A DNA stretch of 53,280 bases from JACCTH01 sp050741915 (lineage in GTDB: Bacteria > Actinomycetota > Acidimicrobiia > Spongiisociales > ZC4RG35), in assembly GCA_050741915.1 (NCBI GenBank), contig JBOGEX010000168.1:1-53280 (forward strand), given 5' to 3'. The notes under the pieces were generated by a model. That model did no database searches, had not been told where the DNA came from, and worked only from the letters and a program-made list of their open reading frames with translations. The position numbers and the translations under genes are program-made. Below are positions 16,986-25,656 of the stretch, piece after piece; the stretch's first letter is position 1, and every line of letters starts with the position of its first letter.

Positions 16986-18307
16986 GCAAACCGCTCGCCA
17001 AAGTGGCGAATGACCGAGCGCAGAAGATTGGTCGTTCTTTCCACCGACTCTATCGAGACCCTTTCGTTGTGACCGTGGAAAAGGGTCAGGAACTCGGCAA
17101 AGCTCATCCGATCGTCGTAGAGACCCACTCCATAGGCGATTGACCCGCGACGCCTCAGAAAGCGGGCATCGGTGGTGGCGGAGGTAATCACCGGTTGCAG
17201 GCTTCGATGTCCCGTGTGCTCCTCGACCGCATCGCCGATGGCTTCCCAGAGGGGGTTCTCTCGCGGGGAGAAGATCGATGGGAAGTCGGCCATCGGAATG
17301 ATTTCGAGCTCATCTCCCGCCGAGCCCATGAGCTTCCGCAGGACTCCGTCGACCAGATCACGATCCATTCCTGGCAGCACCCGAACATCCAGTTCGGCCT
17401 CGGCCTGATCGGGAATCATGTTCGCCTTGATCCCAGCCCGGAGAACGTTGGGGCTGATGGTCATGTGGGTGACGGCGTGGAAGTAGCGGGCCAGCCCGGG
17501 GTCGTCGATGGCCAAATCAGAGAGAGCCTCGTCGATCCGGTTGGGGTCAAGCAGTCTCTCGGCCATTTCGCGGCCGAGACCAAGCGCTGCCACCAAGGAC
17601 TTCCATTCGTCTGTGATGGCCACCGGGCTCTCGGCTCCGAAGAGCCGGGCCGTGGCGGCCGTGATCGGGGCGAGGGCGTTCTCACTGAGAAACGGGGTCG
17701 AACCGTGGCCGGGAGTGCCCACTGATCGAAGCCGCGTCCAGGCCGGCCCCTTTTCACCCACCGTCACCGGGTAGAGGGGTCCCTCGCGGCCTGGGAGGGA
17801 TGGGTATCCAACCTCGGTGAGGACAAACGGGGCGTCGATCAGTTCGAGTCGCTTTTCCACCAGATACCGGGCGCCGAGAAACCCCGCCGCCTCTTCGTCT
17901 GCCACCGCCGCCAGGATCAGATCGCCCGGGAGGCGAGCTTTTTCACGTTGGTGTTCGCCAAAAATGGTGATCATCGCCGCGGTGATGTTGAGCATGTCGA
18001 TCGCCCCTCGTCCCCACACGAAGCCGTCGGAGATCTCCGCCGCAAAGGGATCGACCTCCCATCCTTCCGGATTAGCCGGCACCACATCCAGATGCGGTAG
18101 CAGGAGCAGGCTGGGGGCGTCGGGGTTATCGCCCGGAATCCGATAGACGACTGACTGACGGCCCGGTGCCGGCTCGACGACGGTTCCTCGCTCTCCCAGG
18201 TATTCAGCGACAGTCTCTACCGACCGGACTTCGTGCCCGCTCTCGCGGGTGCCATCGTTGACGCACCCGTTGCGTATCAACTCGCAGAGGAGATCGAGCG
18301 TGCTCAT
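16982..18307 (-). CDS. M20 family metallopeptidase
   Basis: 441 residues. Metal-binding sites read LLLPHLDVVP (His-Asp), GRGAIDML (Asp) and AVADEEAAGFLGARYL (Glu-Glu, general base plus ligand); a late metal-binding His is at FLTLFHGHNERV. A dimerisation domain lies between about 190 and 320. Family members hydrolyse acyl-amino acids or dipeptides; the exact substrate is not readable (ArgE/DapE/carboxypeptidase-like). It overlaps both neighbours by 4 bp (ATGA with the Nudix gene, GTGA with HAD). Confidence 0.9.
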   Translation of the reverse strand: MSTLDLLCELIRNGCVNDGTRESGHEVRSVETVAEYLGERGTVVEPAPGRQSVVYRIPGDNPDAPSLLLLPHLDVVPANPEGWEVDPFAAEISDGFVWGRGAIDMLNITAAMITIFGEHQREKARLPGDLILAAVADEEAAGFLGARYLVEKRLELIDAPFVLTEVGYPSLPGREGPLYPVTVGEKGPAWTRLRSVGTPGHGSTPFLSENALAPITAATARLFGAESPVAITDEWKSLVAALGLGREMAERLLDPNRIDEALSDLAIDDPGLARYFHAVTHMTISPNVLRAGIKANMIPDQAEAELDVRVLPGMDRDLVDGVLRKLMGSAGDELEIIPMADFPSIFSPRENPLWEAIGDAVEEHTGHRSLQPVITSATTDARFLRRRGSIAYGVGLYDDRMSFAEFLTLFHGHNERVSIESVERTTNLLRSVIRHFGERFA

Positions 18308-18732
18308 GAGAGTGCCTCAAAGAGCTCGTGCATCGTGGCCGTGAGCGGCAGATGGAGTGCCTCCTCGCGGCTGAACCAGCCGATCTCAGCGGCGTCGTCG
18401 CCCACCCGCAGATCCCCACCGGCCGGGCTGGCCTCGAAATCGATCAAGATGAAATGCCACGTGGGCGGAACCTCGGAGTCCATCGCCTCTCCGACCCAAA
18501 GCGGCTCGCCCACCTTCACCTGCAACCCGGTTTCCTCTTCGACCTCTCGAGCCACCGCCTCTCGCAATGTCTCCCCCAGCCGTACCTTTCCTCCCGGTAC
18601 CGCCCATTGCCCCTCGTTGGGGGCGCGGCCCCGACGGACGAGGAGGAAACGACTTTTCGATCGAATTACCGCCCCGACCCCGCACACGGGATGAAGCTCC
18701 GCCCGTCCGTTGGCGGGCTCCTCAGTCGGCAT
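18304..18732 (-). CDS. Nudix hydrolase
   Basis: The Nudix box GKVRLGETLREAVAREVEEE followed by TGL is complete. An upstream VRRGRAPNEGQWAVPGG resembles MutT-type and other actinobacterial Nudix proteins. The ATG at 18732 (MPTEEPANG) is preferred to one 27 bp upstream because it keeps the overlap with the GNAT gene to 11 bp. 142 residues. Substrate unknown. Translated with the M20 gene through an ATGA overlap. Confidence 0.87.
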   Translation of the reverse strand: MPTEEPANGRAELHPVCGVGAVIRSKSRFLLVRRGRAPNEGQWAVPGGKVRLGETLREAVAREVEEETGLQVKVGEPLWVGEAMDSEVPPTWHFILIDFEASPAGGDLRVGDDAAEIGWFSREEALHLPLTATMHELFEALS

Positions 18733-19192
18733 GGTGCATGGTGATCGAACGGGCCGCAAAGCCCCCGGCCTCGAAGAAGTTCTTTACCAGCCGATGGCCG
18801 GGAAGGACATGGGCATCGAATCGATCCAAGCCCCGATCCCGCAACTGGACCAGGGTGAGGCCGAGCATCGCCTCCCCCACCCCAACCTCGCGGGCTTCGC
18901 GCTCGACAAACACGAAACGGATCGCGCCGACTCTTTGACCATTCGCTTGCGGTAGCAGGTCCTCGATACGGGCTAGCAGGAACCCGAACGGGGCACTGTC
19001 GATGAGGCCCACGGTTACGACTGCGTCGGGATCGTCAATTGCTTCGGCCAACGCTTTTTCGACGGGTTCGGGAAGGCCATCCGCCAGTGGCCACATCGGG
19101 TGGAGGGTGGCCATCTCTTCCTCGAGCCCTCGATACAGAAAGGTCAAAATCTCGATGTCGTCATGATTAGCCGGTCGGACAGTGACCTCCAT
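18722..19192 (-). CDS. GNAT-family N-acetyltransferase
   Basis: 156 residues, MEVTVRPANHDDIEILTFLY being the usual GNAT opening. The acetyl-CoA-binding strand-loop-helix reads IRFVFVEREAREVGVGEAML (about 90-110), a degenerate Q/RxxGxG/A motif. C-terminal GAF-like strand: VKNFFEAGGFAARSITMHH. The acceptor is unknown. Its ATG directly abuts the mannosyltransferase stop (TGAATG), and the stop overlaps the Nudix gene. Confidence 0.85.
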   Translation of the reverse strand: MEVTVRPANHDDIEILTFLYRGLEEEMATLHPMWPLADGLPEPVEKALAEAIDDPDAVVTVGLIDSAPFGFLLARIEDLLPQANGQRVGAIRFVFVEREAREVGVGEAMLGLTLVQLRDRGLDRFDAHVLPGHRLVKNFFEAGGFAARSITMHHAD

Positions 19193-19912
19193 TCAGTGGC
19201 CGCCGAGCCGGCGCTTGACCCCCCACACTGTCACCAGCTTGATCGCCTCGCGAACGATGTCTGGGCCCATCTTGGACGTGCCCCGAGTTCGATCACGAAA
19301 GACGATCGGCACCTCGGCTACCTCCATCCCCGAATCGACTGCGCGCATCACCATCTCGACCTGAAAGCTGTACCCCGACGCTCTTGCCTGCGCGAACGGC
19401 AAGACCGCGAGGGCTTTCGCACGCCACGCTCGAAAGCCGCCGGTGGCGTCGCGGACTGGGATCCCGAGCATGAGGCGGGCATAGAGATTTCCCCCTTGGG
19501 AGAGGAACCGACGCCGCCATGGCCAATCTGGTGTATCGCCACCAGGCACGTAGCGAGAGCCATTGGCGAGATCGGCTCCTGCTTCTAGGGCGTGAACCAG
19601 GCGGGGAATGTCCTCGGGGTTATGGCTGAAATCGCAGTCCATCTGCACAACCACATCAGCGCCCCGTTCGAGCGCCCGCGAAAAGCCCTCGGCATAGGCC
19701 GGTCCGATCCCTGCCTTGTAAGCTCGATGGATCACGTCGACGCCCTCTGTACTCGAGGAAAGTTCGTCGGCCAGTTTTCCGGTTCCGTCCGGAGAGTTGT
19801 CATCGACAATGACCATTCCAAAGCCGTGCAGGAGCACAGCTGCTGTCATGTGGGCGAGGTTGGGTGCCTCGTTATAGGTAGGAACAACGACGACGACTTG
19901 GTCAGGATGCAC
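19193..19912 (-). CDS. Polyprenol-phosphate mannosyltransferase (GT2, Dpm1/Ppm1 catalytic type)
   Basis: Transfers mannose from GDP-mannose to polyprenyl phosphate, the mannose donor for lipoglycans and glycoproteins outside the membrane. 239 residues, GTG start. Signatures: VVVPTYNEAPNL, IVDDNSPDGTGKLAD, VVQMDCDFSHNPEDIP (the DxD-like site), NGSRYVPGGDTPDWPWRRRF and IVFRDRTRGTSKM. No N-terminal acyltransferase or C-terminal membrane domain is fused. Overlaps DUF4193 by 11 bp. Confidence 0.92.
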   Translation of the reverse strand: MHPDQVVVVVPTYNEAPNLAHMTAAVLLHGFGMVIVDDNSPDGTGKLADELSSSTEGVDVIHRAYKAGIGPAYAEGFSRALERGADVVVQMDCDFSHNPEDIPRLVHALEAGADLANGSRYVPGGDTPDWPWRRRFLSQGGNLYARLMLGIPVRDATGGFRAWRAKALAVLPFAQARASGYSFQVEMVMRAVDSGMEVAEVPIVFRDRTRGTSKMGPDIVREAIKLVTVWGVKRRLGGH

Positions 19913-20351
19913 AGTCCCGACAGATCATTTTGCGCCGGTTCGCCAGCTGACTGGTTCGTTTGACGAGGAAGCAGGATTGACAGACAAATTCGTCGCCCCT
20001 TACTGCGTGAGCGTCGAGGTCTATTGTTAGTTCCTCCCGTCGAATGGCCCTGAGCTCGGCTACCTCGTCGACGAGGATGGTCTCCGATACCTCATCTTCG
20101 AGGAGTTCTAGCTCCTCGGCTTCGAGGTCATCGAGCGTCTCGTCGGCTTCGGCTTCTTCTTCCTCATCGTCGATTTCTTCCTCATTCTCTACTAGGGCCT
20201 CTTCGACGACGACCTCCTCTTCCAGCTCTTCAGCGTCGAGATCGACTCCCTCTTCTTCGTCTAGTTCAACGCCTTCGTCGGGCTCTTCTTCCGCGTCGAA
20301 TTCGACTTCGTCTACGACCTCTTGTGTTTTGACGCTTTGTTTGCGTGCCAT
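19902..20351 (-). CDS. DUF4193-family protein with long acidic N-terminus
   Basis: 149 residues. The first 95 are extremely acidic (runs of E and D, for example EENEEEIDDEEEEAEA-like stretches), giving a very low pI. The C-terminal about 45 residues, DEFVCQSCFLVKRTSQLANR then ICRDCAS, form a C4 zinc finger (CxxC-x~20-CxxC) that I recognise as the actinobacterial DUF4193 domain. The acidic part is much longer than in the short relatives I recall. Function unknown. Encoded directly upstream of the mannosyltransferase with an 11-bp overlap. Confidence 0.85.
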   Translation of the reverse strand: MARKQSVKTQEVVDEVEFDAEEEPDEGVELDEEEGVDLDAEELEEEVVVEEALVENEEEIDDEEEEAEADETLDDLEAEELELLEDEVSETILVDEVAELRAIRREELTIDLDAHAVRGDEFVCQSCFLVKRTSQLANRRKMICRDCAS

Positions 20352-20394
20352 AGGAAACCCCCAGAAATAGCGGCGAGAGTATAAGACCGCCGTT

Positions 20395-21315
20395 TCATAT
20401 TTTGAGTTGCAATGCGCCGGCCAAAACAGAAACGTCGACCGGCGTATTCCCGACTAGATCCCCATCTGCTTCGATCGGCCAAGCCGGCTTGGTTTCCAGG
20501 CGGCAGTTCGTCCAGGAGTACCGGCGGACGGCCTTGTCGGCGGCGTGGACCCCCCGGATGATCTTGGGAACCAGGGCCGGCGCCCGCCGCTTCAGGGTGT
20601 CGATGGTCTGGACGTCGAGGCGGCCATCGGTCATGTTGGCTCGGGGAGCGACGTTCCAGCCGCCGGCGAAAAACTGGCCATTGGCGAAGATCACTGCCAG
20701 GGCATGTCCCTCCATCGCGACCGGGTCGCCCCGTTTGTCGTTGCCCTGGAGCTGGATCGCGGCCGAGGGGAATCCTGGCAGGCGACCGAGGAAGGCCAGC
20801 GGGTAGCGGGCCTTTCCCCAGGTTCTTCCCAGTCTCAGCGCCCCCTGGGCTGCCGCCGCCCCCACCCCCGCCTGGGCAACGTTGAGGAAGTGGCGAACCC
20901 CAAATTCGCCTTCGAGGCGACCCATGTCGATGCGATAGGTTTCCGGGGTGGCGAGATGGAGGGCGGCCTCCTCGAGGTTCTGGGGCAAACCGAAGGTGCG
21001 GAGGAGGTCACAGCCCGTGCCGGCAGGAAGGACGCCGAGGACCGGCTCTTCCGGCCAGATTTGGTCAAGAATGGCGTTGGCCGCCAAGTTGGACGTGCCA
21101 TCCCCACCCACTACGGCTATGTGTCGAACGCCAGTGCTCGGCGTCTCGGCGATCAGGGCTCGTAGCCCCTCTGCCGACGACGGCGCCGCTAACTCGGCCT
21201 CAACGCCTGCTTGAACGAGAGCGGAACGAACCCGTTCGATCGCGACGGGCCTCCGCCCCGCCCTGGGGTTGATCAGCACCAGCCACTTTGGGTTGTCGCC
21301 CATTGCCGTCATCAC
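20395..21315 (-). CDS. Diacylglycerol/sphingosine kinase-family lipid kinase
   Basis: 306 residues. N-terminal LVLINPRAGRRP, then VVGGDGTSNLAANAIL (the GGDGT nucleotide site) and GVLPAGTGCDLLRTFGLP, the complete DagK-like catalytic signature. C-terminal beta-sandwich domain with ANGQFFAGGWNVAPRANMTDGRLDV. The start is uncertain: GTG 21315 or the ATG at 21303 (MGDNPKW). It phosphorylates a lipid alcohol, probably diacylglycerol, recycling it to phosphatidate. Confidence 0.9.
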   Translation of the reverse strand: MMTAMGDNPKWLVLINPRAGRRPVAIERVRSALVQAGVEAELAAPSSAEGLRALIAETPSTGVRHIAVVGGDGTSNLAANAILDQIWPEEPVLGVLPAGTGCDLLRTFGLPQNLEEAALHLATPETYRIDMGRLEGEFGVRHFLNVAQAGVGAAAAQGALRLGRTWGKARYPLAFLGRLPGFPSAAIQLQGNDKRGDPVAMEGHALAVIFANGQFFAGGWNVAPRANMTDGRLDVQTIDTLKRRAPALVPKIIRGVHAADKAVRRYSWTNCRLETKPAWPIEADGDLVGNTPVDVSVLAGALQLKI

Positions 21316-21325
21316 CGTTTTCGCT

Positions 21326-21358
21326 ACGTAGACCAGCCGCGAAGCGGCTGGTCTACGT
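21326..21358. terminator. 15-bp perfect hairpin between helY and the lipid kinase
   Basis: ACGTAGACCAGCCGC (21326-21340) and its exact complement (21344-21358) enclose GAA. It lies 15 bp past the helY stop and just before the lipid kinase start, both on the minus strand. A short A/T stretch (TTTTTATG on the minus strand) precedes rather than follows the stem for minus-strand transcription. Likely the helY operon terminator, U-poor. Confidence 0.65.
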
Positions 21359-21372
21359 CATAAAAACCGTGT

Positions 21373-23922
21373 TTAGCCGACACCCATGGCGGCGACGACG
21401 CCGCGATCAACGGCGGCAAGGGTGGCGCGGGCGACATCTGCCAGTTCTGGCGACACGTCGCGGATCTGGCGTAGCAGGTCGACGAGTTGGCGCGCCACCC
21501 GCACGAAGTCGCCGGGCGCCAAGCGGAGACCGCTGAGATCGTCGAGAGCGGCGCCATCGGCCCATTGATAGGCGAGCCCGGCGAACCCCGGATCGGGTTC
21601 GCGGGTGGCGGGCAGGCGATGACGCCGCTCCTCTCCTGCGATCTCGCCCCAAAGAAGGCCCAGCCTCTCCCAGCGCCGGGCCAGCTCCGGGGTCGGCCAC
21701 ATAGGGATGGTCTTTTCGTCGCGCCGGGGTTCGTAGACGAAACAAGATGCGAGCGCGGCCAGTTCGGGAACGGTGAGTCCGTAGAACAGCCCTCGCTCGA
21801 GCGCCTCGGCCAGCAGGAGATCGAGCTCGTTGTAGACAAAGCGCAGCCGTTCCCCCCGCGGCGTCAGGCCCCAGCCCGTCATATAGCCAAAATGCTCGAG
21901 AAGGCTCTCGATCGCTTCGAAGTCCTCCACCAGTCCGATCCCCGACCGCCGGAGGTCCGAGCGAATTGCCTCCACCCTCTTCCGAGTCCGCTCGGCCCGC
22001 CCGGCCCATCTCACATGGGAATCGCGATCGAGACAGCGGGCCACCGGGTGATCGATCTCAACCGGACGTTCGGCCCGGCTATCGCCTTCGACCGCCGGAG
22101 GCACCTTGCGAAGGAGGCGGAGGGCGTCGGACTGAAAGCGTCGGCTCTTCGTGTCAACCGGCTGGGGCAAAGGGATCGTGGCCCGCCGGCTCGTCCCTCG
22201 AACAATCTCCCTCTGACCTAACGGCACCGTTCTTCCGGAGGTGCCCAGGGCCAAAACCTTCATTCCGCCACCCTCCCGGCGGATGGGGCGGAGGATCAGA
22301 AAACGTCCCTGACGCGCCCCTCCCGGGACGTCGATCACATCTCCGGGGCGAAGTCTTCCGATCAGGTCTTCGTTGTCAGGCCGTGAGGGCTGGTTGGCCA
22401 AGAGCCCCCGGTACTCCTCGACCGACCCCAATTCGCACGTCGCCCGCGACTCCTCGTCTAGGAGTCGATCGGATAGGACTCGCAGACGCTCTGCGGCTTG
22501 CGTCTGGCTCTCCTGTCGCTGGAACTGGGCAAACGACGAGGAGACAAGCTCCAGTGCGCGGGGCCGGTCGTAGGTGGCGCAAAGGTTGGCTGCCATGTTG
22601 TAGGTGGGTCGAAACGAAGAGCGAAGTGGGTGGCTCCCGGCCGCTGCCACTTCCACGACTTGGGCGAAGGGAACGAACGGCGAATGCAGGACCATCCCGA
22701 AGCCGGCAGTGTCGATCCCCCGCCGTCCCGCCCTGCCCGTGAGCTGGGTGTAGTCGCCCGCCGTCATCACTTCGTGGCCATCACCGCTCCACTTTGAGAG
22801 GGACTCCAGCACCACCGTCCGGGCAGGCATATTGATTCCGAGCGCCAGGGTCTCGGTGGCGAATACCACCTTGAGGAACCCGGCGGCGAACAACTCCTCG
22901 ACGGTCTCCTTGAAGGCGGGGACCATCCCGGCGTGATGCGGGGCGATTCCTGCTTCGAGAAATGAAACCCAGCGGTCGTATTCGAGCACCGAGAGGTCGT
23001 CGTCCCCCAGATGGGCCGTACCTTCCTCAGCGATCAATCGAATCCGCTCTCGATCGTCGGCGCTGGTGAGACGAATGCCCGATTCGAGCAGCCGCAAGGC
23101 GGCCGCATCGCAACCTGCGCGGGAGAAAATGAAATAGATCGCGGGAAGTAACCCCATCTCGGCCAGGTGTTCGATGACATCGGTCCGACTCGGAGTGGCG
23201 AAGCGGTGGCGGCGCCCGCGCTCGAGGTTGAGGAGCCGCTCGATCTTGGGGTTGGCCCGATAGGTGTGTCCCCGACTGACGAAGGTCGGCAGGACCGTGA
23301 GCTCCTGGCCGAAGCGATCTCTCCAGCAATAGAGATCTTCGAGCGGAATCGGCCGATGTTTGCTGACGATCAGCTCTACCCGTCCGCGGCGTTCGGAGAT
23401 CCAGGCGGCGAACTCCTCGGCGTTGGCCACGGTGGCCGACAAGCAGACCAGCTGGATGCGGAGGGGTGCGTGAATGATGATCTCCTCCCAAACCGCTCCT
23501 CGAAACCGATCCTGGAGGTAGTGGACCTCGTCGAGGATGACGACCGCCACCTCCTCGAGAGCATCGGAGCCGGCGTAGATCATGTTGCGCAGCACCTCGG
23601 TAGTCATCACCACAACCGAGGCGTCGCCATTGACGACGTTGTCGCCGGTTAGAAGCCCCACCCGATCCCTGCCGTGGACCTCGACCAGATCGCCAAACTT
23701 CTGGTTGCTGAGGGCCTTGATGGGTGTTGTGTAAAAGGCTCTTTTTCCTTCGGCCAGCGCCAGCACGACTGCCGCTTCTGCGACCAGCGTTTTCCCAGAG
23801 CCGGTGGGCGCCGTCACGACCACCGTCACCCCTTGCTCAGTCGCGGCTATTGCCTGACGCTGGAAATCATCGGGCTCGAACGGAAGCGACGAGTAGAAGT
23901 CCTCGATTGCGGAGGACGTCAC
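21373..23922 (-). CDS. helY: Ski2/HelY-type DEVH-box RNA helicase
   Basis: 849 residues, GTG start. Motifs: Walker A APTGSGKTLVAEAA, TPIKALSNQKFGD, DEVH in VVILDEVHYLQD, SAT in LVCLSATVANAEEF, and motif VI QLTGRAGRRGIDTAGF, with a winged-helix and C-terminal DSH-type domain (AEALERGLFYGLTVPELAAL). Ski2-like actinobacterial helicase, supposed to unwind structured RNA. It follows tatC with a GTGA overlap, the standard tatA-tatC-helY order of actinobacteria. Confidence 0.94.
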   Translation of the reverse strand: MTSSAIEDFYSSLPFEPDDFQRQAIAATEQGVTVVVTAPTGSGKTLVAEAAVVLALAEGKRAFYTTPIKALSNQKFGDLVEVHGRDRVGLLTGDNVVNGDASVVVMTTEVLRNMIYAGSDALEEVAVVILDEVHYLQDRFRGAVWEEIIIHAPLRIQLVCLSATVANAEEFAAWISERRGRVELIVSKHRPIPLEDLYCWRDRFGQELTVLPTFVSRGHTYRANPKIERLLNLERGRRHRFATPSRTDVIEHLAEMGLLPAIYFIFSRAGCDAAALRLLESGIRLTSADDRERIRLIAEEGTAHLGDDDLSVLEYDRWVSFLEAGIAPHHAGMVPAFKETVEELFAAGFLKVVFATETLALGINMPARTVVLESLSKWSGDGHEVMTAGDYTQLTGRAGRRGIDTAGFGMVLHSPFVPFAQVVEVAAAGSHPLRSSFRPTYNMAANLCATYDRPRALELVSSSFAQFQRQESQTQAAERLRVLSDRLLDEESRATCELGSVEEYRGLLANQPSRPDNEDLIGRLRPGDVIDVPGGARQGRFLILRPIRREGGGMKVLALGTSGRTVPLGQREIVRGTSRRATIPLPQPVDTKSRRFQSDALRLLRKVPPAVEGDSRAERPVEIDHPVARCLDRDSHVRWAGRAERTRKRVEAIRSDLRRSGIGLVEDFEAIESLLEHFGYMTGWGLTPRGERLRFVYNELDLLLAEALERGLFYGLTVPELAALASCFVYEPRRDEKTIPMWPTPELARRWERLGLLWGEIAGEERRHRLPATREPDPGFAGLAYQWADGAALDDLSGLRLAPGDFVRVARQLVDLLRQIRDVSPELADVARATLAAVDRGVVAAMGVG

Positions 23923-24632
23923 TTGCGCAGGAGGACCCTCACCATGAGCAACGTGAGCTCATAGAGGAGATACAGCGGCAAAGTCATCGCCGCCAAGGTG
24001 AGAGGGTCGCCCGTGGGAGTCACCACCGCCGCCACCACGACGATGATCAGCAATGCCCAGCGACGTCCGCGGGCGAGCTGGCTGCTGTTGACGATGCCCG
24101 CCGCGGCGGCTCCGAATAGAAAAACGGGGAATTGGAAGGTGACCCCGAATGCGAGCAGAAGACGAATCACGAATGAGTAGTAAGGGCCGATCTGGAGGTC
24201 ACTACGCACGTCGGGAAAGATTTCGAGCAGAAATCGGAGTGCCTGCGGGAGCAGGGTGTAGCCAAAAAGGACTCCACCGATGAACAGCACCACGAAAGTG
24301 CCAACCAGCGGAATAACCCACTTGCGCTCTTGTTTGGTCAGGGCGGGACTGATGAAGGCCCAGAGCTGAAAAAAGATCACGGGGCTCCCCAGGATCAGGC
24401 CACCAAAGAAGGCCACTCGCATCAAGACCCCCAATTGCTCGCCGGCTTCGAGTGAGATCAGGGTGTTGTCAGGATTTGCCTGGTAGTAGGGGCGCTCGAG
24501 CACATCGGTCAGTTGGTTGGCAAAAAAGAAGGCGATTAACGAGCCAATCGCCAGGGCGATGGCGACCCTGATGATTCGCGATCGCAACTCGACCAGGTGA
24601 AAGAGAATCGATTGGGGTTGGTCGGTCTTCAC
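23919..24632 (-). CDS. tatC: Sec-independent protein translocase TatC
   Basis: 237 residues with six transmembrane segments. Opening FHLVELRSRIIRVAIALAIG matches the TatC N-terminal cytoplasmic start (HLxELRxR). The conserved FFGGLILGSPVIFFQLWAFI with the periplasmic PALTKQERKW follow. TatC binds twin-arginine signal peptides with TatB. GTG start overlapping the TatB stop (GTGA); the stop overlaps helY. Confidence 0.94.
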   Translation of the reverse strand: MKTDQPQSILFHLVELRSRIIRVAIALAIGSLIAFFFANQLTDVLERPYYQANPDNTLISLEAGEQLGVLMRVAFFGGLILGSPVIFFQLWAFISPALTKQERKWVIPLVGTFVVLFIGGVLFGYTLLPQALRFLLEIFPDVRSDLQIGPYYSFVIRLLLAFGVTFQFPVFLFGAAAAGIVNSSQLARGRRWALLIIVVVAAVVTPTGDPLTLAAMTLPLYLLYELTLLMVRVLLRK

Positions 24633-25045
24633 GCCTCGCCCTTTGGCGAGATTCCTTCCGCCTCCGGCTCGTCCGTCAAAGCTTCGCCACTCGCTTCGAT
24701 CCTCTCCAGATCGGCCAATGCATCAGCTGGCGTGGGCCCGCTGATTGGTTTGGGACCTTTCCAACGCAGCTTGCCGTTGGGGCCGCGAGGGTCGGTTTCG
24801 GCGGCCAGTCGAACTGTGTCCCGGACTGCCCGCTTGACCTCGGCCACTGGATCGGAAAGCTCGCTCTTGGCCTTCTGTACCTCGGCGATCTCGGCCTCGA
24901 GGCCGTCGCGCATCTCGCGAGCCGCGCCTCGTAATTCCCTCACCCAATCGCCCGTTCGGCGAGCCAATTCCGGAAGGCGCTCAGGTCCGAAAACCACCAG
25001 CGCTACCAGGACGATGACGATCCACTCGCCGCCTTCGATCACCAA
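24629..25045 (-). CDS. TatA/TatB-family translocase subunit
   Basis: 138 residues. A single N-terminal membrane helix, GEWIVIVLVALVVFGPERLP, ending in the family FGPERLPE hinge, is followed by an amphipathic helix ARRTGDWVRELRGAAREMRD and a long charged tail. The Glu near the start and the tail length suggest TatB rather than TatA. Together with TatC it forms the receptor of the Tat pathway. 4-bp overlap with tatC. Confidence 0.88.
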   Translation of the reverse strand: MVIEGGEWIVIVLVALVVFGPERLPELARRTGDWVRELRGAAREMRDGLEAEIAEVQKAKSELSDPVAEVKRAVRDTVRLAAETDPRGPNGKLRWKGPKPISGPTPADALADLERIEASGEALTDEPEAEGISPKGEA

Positions 25046-25066
25046 ACCATGCTAGGTCGGGCGCGA

Positions 25067-25185
25067 GTTTCTCCCCCCAACGCTTGCTGTTTCTCCCCTG
25101 AAGGGGGGAATACCGCCGTAGGCGAGGAGGGGGGCCGGTTTCTCCCCCTGCGGGGGGGAGTACCGGCGAAGCCGGGGAGGGGGCG
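25067..25185. repeat. Dispersed C/G-rich palindromic repeat R3, copies in tandem
   Basis: Two tandem units share GTTTCTCCCC, a G-run, GAGTACCG or GAATACCG, a short palindrome (CCGGCGAAGCCGG in the second) and GAGGGGG. The same wording occurs at 37466-37560 and 42667-42775. Each unit can fold into two hairpins, CTCCCC/GGGGAG and CCGG/CCGG. No gene is present. Confidence 0.75.
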
Positions 25186-25189
25186 CGAA

Positions 25190-25265
25190 TACACCCCGGC
25201 GGGGGAACCGACCACCAGCTAGTTCATACGCTGGTGACCACCTTGGGTTCGCCCGGCGGGGTGTA
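25190..25265. terminator. 76-bp long imperfect hairpin
   Basis: TACACCCCGGCGGGGGAACC at the left end pairs with GGTTCGCCCGGCGGGGTGTA at the right end with two mismatches, and ACCACCAGC pairs with GCTGGTGACC inside. It lies directly behind the zinc-ribbon gene ending at 25273 (minus strand) and before tatB. Terminator or another REP-type element; no U run. Confidence 0.55.
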
Positions 25266-25272
25266 GTTTCGC

Positions 25273-25563
25273 CTAACCGGCGAGCAGGCGGAAGGGATCC
25301 GGCTCGGCGGCCAAAGCTGCGGCAAAAGCGGCGATTTCCTCTTCGGTGATTGGATCGGGATTGACCACTTCGAAGGACACACCGGTGGCGAGAAGAACGC
25401 TGACCACTCGGGCGTTCGCCGGGCGCCGCTGCACCGTGGCGCACGTCGGGCAGACGAAGCGGTAGTTGCCTTCGTCCTGGCTCGGAGCCAGCTCGAGAGC
25501 GAGGTCCGAGGGGGTTAGCTGGACATCTCCACACCAACTGCAGGTTGTCTTGATGGTGGTCAT
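25273..25563 (-). CDS. Small zinc-ribbon protein
   Basis: 96 residues from ATG 25563 (MTTIKTTCSWCGDVQL). Two CxxC knuckles, CSWC at 8-11 and CPTC at about 41-44, form a zinc ribbon. The rest is helical (EEEIAAFAAALAAEP). No known function. Similar small proteins with paired CxxC near paf genes occur in actinobacteria. It is separated from pafC by about 93 bp with no visible feature. Confidence 0.72.
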   Translation of the reverse strand: MTTIKTTCSWCGDVQLTPSDLALELAPSQDEGNYRFVCPTCATVQRRPANARVVSVLLATGVSFEVVNPDPITEEEIAAFAAALAAEPDPFRLLAG

Positions 25564-25656
25564 TTTCCTGGTTCTCCGCCTTTGCAAACTGTGGTCGTGA
25601 TATCGGCGGTGGGACCACTGGACTTGAGTAGACCACCAGAGTTAGGTCCTAACGGA

